The notes below the pieces were generated by a model that worked only from the letters and a program-made list of their open reading frames with translations, ran no database searches and had not been told where the DNA came from. The position numbers and the translations under genes are program-made. Shown here in pieces: positions 59,996-64,000 of a stretch of 64,000 nucleotides of DNA. This DNA is from Planktothricoides raciborskii GIHE-MW2 (GTDB taxonomy: Bacteria; Cyanobacteriota; Cyanobacteriia; Cyanobacteriales; Laspinemataceae). The stretch lies in NCBI RefSeq assembly GCF_040564635.1, contig NZ_CP159837.1, positions 3,397,001 to 3,461,000 of the forward strand, read 5' to 3'. Position 1 is the first letter of the stretch; each line of letters opens with the position of its first letter.

Positions 59996-60413
59996 TTGTA
60001 ATGACCTCCATATTTGGCGTGCTTGGCGTTTAGATCGGTTCAGATTTACTGAGTATTTTACAGCGGTTTTGAAATTCATAAACCACAGACAACTTATGTA
60101 AAATATTTATGTAGAGGCGAATCGCGAATCGCCTCTACAGGGGGCTGTGGTTTACTCGCAGCAGATTTGCGCTGTAAACTGAATCTGAACCAATAAATCG
60201 GTAAACTTTTTTTATGGTTAAGTAAAAGGTAAAAACTCCTTGATGAGTTATTTTTTAGCGGATGGGCAATACACGATCACTTGGTATTGCCTAAAAAAAC
60301 AAATTCTATCAAATTTTTGCAGCAGCCAGACGAGAGCCATTTCCGTCAAAAAATAATGATGATTCATCAATTTTTTTCGGCTATGATGGAGTCGATCTGC
60401 TAATCGGTTTGTC
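59996..60413. other. Intergenic region with a 28-bp palindrome
   Basis: A palindrome-like GTAGAGGCGA...TCGCCTCTAC at 60111-60138, and GGCAATAC/GTATTGCC around 60267-60293 flanked by TTTTTTAG and TAAAAAA, a possible two-way terminator. No gene is seen. Confidence 0.5.
60111..60138. repeat. 28-bp palindrome, GTAGAGGCGA variant
   Basis: 10-bp arms with an 8-base centre ATCGCGAA. It has the same total length as the other members of the GTAGGGG family. Confidence 0.8.
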
Positions 60414-61082
60414 TCATTCAACAATAAATTCAGTCTGAGTCAGCAGGCGAACGCCCAAAGACATTTTCACCTGCCAAGTCCCTGGTTTTGCCTTCTCGCC
60501 CAATTGGTAAGAACAAGCACTTATCCAAACATTATGATTAATCAGTTTTGTTTGATAGAGGTTTTGATGTACGACTTGACCTGTGGGGTCAATCCAATCA
60601 CAACTGAGTGATAATTTCTTATCTTTGGGGGGGTTTTGCAAGGTCACGCGGTAGTAGAGGTGGGGACGTTCTTGACGATTAAAAACAACAAAGTAGTTGC
60701 CATAATCATTGGACAAGATGATCCGAGTCTTAGACGGTGGGGGATGAGCAATTCGATTGGCGATCGCCTCTTTCCGGTCATTAACCCAAATGATACTGGA
60801 TATCATCGCCCCCACTAATCCTACCTGTGCAATTGCGGCCATTCCGCGCAGCAGATCCGCAAAGGGAATCGCCAAACTGGGTTTTTGGCCTTTTCTCGCG
60901 ACGGGTAAGGCTTCTCGGCGTTCGATCAAGACCCGGACGCGATCGACTAACCGATAAGGAAGGGGCAATTCTGGCCAGATATCCTTGACTTCTTCCCAGT
61001 CTAGTTCTCGGCCATCGTGAGACAGTGGTTCCACTGCGACGATCGATCGGGCTACTGGGGATGCTGTAAGTTTTTGATTCAT
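60414..61082 (-). CDS. Hypothetical membrane-anchored protein
   Basis: A 222-residue protein: a cytoplasmic N terminus (about 1-75) with WEEVKDIWPELPLPYRLVDRVRVLIERREALPV, one membrane helix (about 80-100: AAIAQVGLVGAMISSIIWV) and a C-terminal beta-rich domain (about 118-222) with LSCDWIDPTGQVVHQN and GTWQVKMSLGVRLL. It resembles uncharacterised cyanobacterial proteins. I cannot name a family with confidence. Confidence 0.6.
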   Translation of the reverse strand: MNQKLTASPVARSIVAVEPLSHDGRELDWEEVKDIWPELPLPYRLVDRVRVLIERREALPVARKGQKPSLAIPFADLLRGMAAIAQVGLVGAMISSIIWVNDRKEAIANRIAHPPPSKTRIILSNDYGNYFVVFNRQERPHLYYRVTLQNPPKDKKLSLSCDWIDPTGQVVHQNLYQTKLINHNVWISACSYQLGEKAKPGTWQVKMSLGVRLLTQTEFIVE

Positions 61083-61494
61083 GGCCCAATGTTGAATCCC
61101 GTTCTTTTTATTGTAGCGGTTTTGACAGATTTTTTAACTTTTTTATCGATCAAACGAGAGGAGCCACAGGTGCGATCGGGTCGGAGCGGTTCAGAGGGTC
61201 AGGGAGGGATCGATTACGAAATCAGAAATTTTTCAAAAATTATTTCAAAAAAAGCTATAATAAAAAACTATATTAAACTCAAGTTTTAATTTCAATAAAC
61301 TTAAAAAAATACTAGAATAATATCTAAAGTTATTTTTTAGGCAAAAAAATTATGATTTTTATGTAAAATATGACGCAGTTATGGCGATAACCTTAGCAAT
61401 AGCAATGGAATAATAGATCGTCAAAAATAACAATAGTCTTATTTTTACTTTTTTTGGTATTAATTTAAATAATTAATCTTAAAACATAAGAAAT
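61083..61494. other. Very AT-rich intergenic region
   Basis: Almost only A and T from about 61215 to 61494, contrasting with the neighbouring genes. It holds the promoter of the following two-gene module. No gene or clear repeat is seen. Confidence 0.55.
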
Positions 61495-62664
61495 ATGCAG
61501 CAATTTTCTATAACCAATCTAGGCCAAATCAAAAAAGCCGATATCACCTTTGGGTATCTCACCCTGTTGGTCGGGCCACAAGCTACGGGCAAAAGTATTT
61601 TATTACAATCCATAAAACTAGCGATCGATAGTGGATATATTGTTAATAACATCAAAGCAAATGGATATGAATGGGAATCAGATACCGGAAATAACCATGA
61701 AAATATTGGCAATTTTATTGACTTTTATTTTGGCGAAGGAATGCGTAGTATTTGGGGCAGAGAGACTAATTGTTGTTTAGATCGACAATCTATTAATATT
61801 GCGGATTTATTAAAAAGTAAAATTGAGCCAAAAGAAAAGCTGTTTTATATGCCAGCACAGCGGGTACTCACCCTGGACAATGGATGGCCTAGATCGTTTC
61901 TTAGCTTTGAAATTGGCGATCCTTATGTGGTGAGAAATTTTAGCGAGCATCTCCGGCTATTGATGCAAAAAGATTGGGGAAATCAAGGCAGTCCTATTTT
62001 TCCCCAAAAAGGTCTATTAAAACAATATCTGAGTGAAGCCTTAGATCGGAGTATTTTTCACGGTGCTCAGGTAAAAATTACTACGATTAGAATGCGTAAA
62101 CGCATTCTACTTAATCTGCAAGGTAATACTCTATCTTTCATGGCATGGTCGGCTGGACAACGAGAATTTATGCCGTTACTTTTGGGCTTTTACTGGCTGA
62201 TGCCGAAATCACCGCCGTGGAAAAAATCCAACATCGATTGGGTGGTGATAGAAGAACCAGAAATGGAGTTGCATCCCGAAGCAATTTTATCGGTAATTAT
62301 GATGTGCTTGGAACTGCTACATCGAGGATATCGGGTGATCGTTTCGACTCACTCTCCGATTTTATTGGAAGCAGTTTGGGCAATTCGCTGCTTCCAGGAA
62401 GAAAATTATCAGAGTGAATATTTTTATAAACTGTTTGATGTAAACGAGTCTTTAGAGTTGACGATATTATTTGATGATATCGTTAAAAACAAGCAGTTTT
62501 TTACTTACTATTTTCAACAGGAAAAAACCGGGGTTTTTGTGAGAGATATTTCATCGTTAGATCCTTTCGCCAATGACTCGGCGATCGCGAATTGGGGTGG
62601 CTTGACCAGCTTTAGTAGTCAAGTCTCTGATGTGGTGTCACAAGCAATTCAGGAGAAAGCATGA
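61495..62664 (+). CDS. ABC-type AAA ATPase (AAA_21/OLD-like)
   Basis: A 389-residue SMC/ABC-type ATPase: Walker A GPQATGKS (27-34), signature-like SAGQREFMPLL (about 218-228), Walker B VVIEEPEMELHPEA and H-loop VSTHSPILLE. No nuclease domain follows inside the protein, unlike OLD enzymes. It overlaps the next gene by 4 bases (ATGA). Such ATPases with a small partner are typical of antiphage modules (PARIS- and Gabija-like logic). Which one this is, if any, is unknown. An AT-rich leader suggests acquired DNA. Confidence 0.8.
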   Translation: MQQFSITNLGQIKKADITFGYLTLLVGPQATGKSILLQSIKLAIDSGYIVNNIKANGYEWESDTGNNHENIGNFIDFYFGEGMRSIWGRETNCCLDRQSINIADLLKSKIEPKEKLFYMPAQRVLTLDNGWPRSFLSFEIGDPYVVRNFSEHLRLLMQKDWGNQGSPIFPQKGLLKQYLSEALDRSIFHGAQVKITTIRMRKRILLNLQGNTLSFMAWSAGQREFMPLLLGFYWLMPKSPPWKKSNIDWVVIEEPEMELHPEAILSVIMMCLELLHRGYRVIVSTHSPILLEAVWAIRCFQEENYQSEYFYKLFDVNESLELTILFDDIVKNKQFFTYYFQQEKTGVFVRDISSLDPFANDSAIANWGGLTSFSSQVSDVVSQAIQEKA

Positions 62665-63095
62665 GTTTTACAGAAGCTATCAAGAATAATCCTCTGTTAG
62701 CAAATTACTTAAAAAGTGGATTAAAAGCTCTAGGTTCTAATAGCAGTAAAGTCAAACCTGAAGATACTAAAAAATGTGAAGGCCGCGTCGATATTGATAT
62801 GGCACTTCAATCAAAATATCCCAACGAACCCCGCTGGGACTATGCAATTGGATATGACGGTAAAACCCATTTTATCGAAGTACATCCTGCGGATACCAGT
62901 GAAGTTCAGTCAGTTCTGAATAAGCTTCATTGGTTAAAAAATTTTTTGAGTCAAGATGCTCCTCAATTAAATCAAGAACCAAAGAGTTTTCACTGGGTTG
63001 CCTCTAGTGGCAACCACATATTACCAAACAGTTCTCAAGCAAGGAAGTTAGCTAAATCAGGGATTAAGGTGATTGGACAACTTACTCTATCTTAA
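62661..63095 (+). CDS. Small partner protein of the ATPase, possible restriction-like fold
   Basis: A 144-residue protein translationally coupled to the ATPase. Its centre reads GRVDIDMALQSKYP, RWDYAIGYDGKTHFIEVHPAD. An Asp (60) followed after 12 residues by Glu73-Val-His75 on a hydrophobic strand recalls the D...ExK arrangement of PD-(D/E)xK nucleases, with His for Lys. The end (KSGIKVIGQLTL) is strand-like. I do not recognise the family; the nuclease idea is inference. Confidence 0.6.
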   Translation: MSFTEAIKNNPLLANYLKSGLKALGSNSSKVKPEDTKKCEGRVDIDMALQSKYPNEPRWDYAIGYDGKTHFIEVHPADTSEVQSVLNKLHWLKNFLSQDAPQLNQEPKSFHWVASSGNHILPNSSQARKLAKSGIKVIGQLTLS

Positions 63096-63300
63096 TTTTT
63101 TGTTACTTATTACGCATTTGTCATAAAAGCGACGACAACTCACGAATCACCCATAACCGTCAACCAAACTAAATCATTGAAACATCCTAGGCATCAAATA
63201 TCGGGTCTGGTTGCAAAATTACTGTAAGATGATAAGTTTGTAGTCATCGGCAAATGACCCGGAAATCATCTAATTATTTGGAGTATTGGGAGAAAGTTTT

Positions 63301-64000
63301 ATGCGAATTCTAATTATGGGTGGCACCCGATTTATTGGGGTTTATTTAACAAAAATCTTGGTAGAAAAAGGCCATGAAGTTGTGTTATTTAATCGCGGCA
63401 AAAAACCCGCCCCGGTGGAAGGGGTGCAGCAAATTCACGGAGATCGCACCGACCCAGAACAGATCAAAACCAAATTAGCCCATGAAAGTTTTGATGCGAT
63501 TTTTGATAACAATGGCCGCGAACTCAGCGATACCCAACCCTTAGCAGAAATTTTCCAAGGCAAGGTGAAACATTTTGTCTATGTCAGTTCGGCGGGAGTT
63601 TATCTTAAATCCGATCAAATGCCCCATGTGGAAGGGGATGCGGTCGATCCAAAAAGTCGTCACAAGGGCAAATTTGAAACGGAAAGTTATCTGGAAAAAC
63701 AAGGACTTCCGTTTACTTCCATTCGCCCAGTTTATATTTACGGCCCGCAAAACTATAACCCTCTAGAAGCCTGGTTTTTTGACCGCATTATGCGCGATCG
63801 CCCCATCCCTATTCCCGGCAACGGAATGCACATCACCCAACTCGGTCACTGCCAAGACCTTGCCAATGCAATGGCAGCAGTTCTGGGTAACTCCCAAGCG
63901 ATCGGTCAAATTTATAACATCTCTGGCGATCGCTGTGTCACCTTTGACGGACTAGCCCGTGCTTGTGCGGCGGCGGCAGGAAAATCTCCTGACTCGATTC
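63301..64000 (+). CDS. NAD-dependent epimerase/CSP41-like protein (3' truncated by window edge)
   Basis: Extended short-chain dehydrogenase. The nucleotide loop GGTRFIGVYL lies at the N terminus; YVSSAGVY (about 98-105), SIRPVYIYGPQNYNP and GNGMHITQLGHCQDLA follow. The catalytic Tyr-x3-Lys is not in its usual form, as in the CSP41 (chloroplast stem-loop binding) branch, which binds RNA in plastids and has cyanobacterial homologues. The frame is open to position 64000, so the C terminus is missing. Epimerase activity is uncertain. Confidence 0.8.
   Translation, partial: MRILIMGGTRFIGVYLTKILVEKGHEVVLFNRGKKPAPVEGVQQIHGDRTDPEQIKTKLAHESFDAIFDNNGRELSDTQPLAEIFQGKVKHFVYVSSAGVYLKSDQMPHVEGDAVDPKSRHKGKFETESYLEKQGLPFTSIRPVYIYGPQNYNPLEAWFFDRIMRDRPIPIPGNGMHITQLGHCQDLANAMAAVLGNSQAIGQIYNISGDRCVTFDGLARACAAAAGKSPDSI

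Noticed and set aside
60781-61089. 102-codon minus-strand frame
   Set aside because: Overlaps almost all of the N-terminal half of the 60414-61082 gene in another frame and has Arg/Ser-rich shadow composition.

Overview
The window is a stretch of cyanobacterial chromosome. The evidence is the very frequent HIP1 octamer GCGATCGC and several genes typical of cyanobacteria: the phycobilisome rod-core linker cpcG, ycf46, a cyanobacterial furA, a three-part pntAA/AB/B transhydrogenase, DUF2808, DUF928, DUF3124 and DUF5132 proteins, a CHASE2 cyclase, and a giant Ser/Thr kinase-ATPase-GAF-cyclase. The wealth of short tandem repeats and dispersed palindromes suggests a filamentous (Oscillatoriales-like) genome; that placement is an inference. 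No rRNA, tRNA, transposase or CRISPR array was recognised.

Layout. 0-3.4 kb: 3' part of a group 2 sigma factor (sigC type), furA behind a promoter with a Fur-like palindrome, and a peptidoglycan-binding protein. 3.6-8.0 kb (minus): a MoxR/DUF58/transglutaminase operon. 8.4-14.3 kb (minus): the conserved rpmH-rnpA-PH-yidC-khpB-yceD block followed by ycf46 and an SH3 protein. 16-19 kb: the pnt operon. 19-26.4 kb is a clear accessory island: decayed toxin-antitoxin genes and their duplicated fragments, one integron attC-like site next to a cassette-like small gene, a STAND NTPase and, divergent from it, a cassette of small ORF, HExxH peptide-hydroxylase-like enzyme and methyltransferase. 26.4-46.2 kb: aguB, DUF928 plus a CHASE2 cyclase with guanylyl-type substrate residues, an MBL hydrolase, two histidine-kinase proteins, an ABC1 kinase, an 1853-residue kinase/ATPase/GAF/adenylyl cyclase, proB and a pseudouridine synthase. 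46.4-55.5 kb: cpcG, then ferrous iron uptake (double-domain FeoA, FeoB and a distant FeoC-like gene) with a TrkA-type protein and a Na+/H+ antiporter between. 55.6-60 kb (minus): a metal P-type ATPase lacking the CPC motif, with an HMA-like protein and two small DUF5132-like membrane proteins. 61.5-63.1 kb: an AT-rich, overlapping two-gene module (ABC-type AAA ATPase plus a small nuclease-like protein) that resembles an antiphage system. The right edge cuts an NAD-dependent epimerase/CSP41-like gene.

Two themes join the regions. Iron and redox control recurs (furA, feoAB, feoC-like, pnt), and cyclic-nucleotide and phosphorelay signalling is dense between 28 and 45 kb. Several repeat families (a 28-bp palindrome GTAGGGG...CCCCTAC, an AAACCCGGTTTCTT inverted repeat, and heptamer tandem repeats) are scattered between genes and have entered three coding regions in frame: feoA, feoB and the P-type ATPase. 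The best candidates for undescribed biology are the HExxH/methyltransferase cassette, the ATPase/small-protein pair at 61.5 kb, the non-CPC metal ATPase cluster, and the lone attC-like site.
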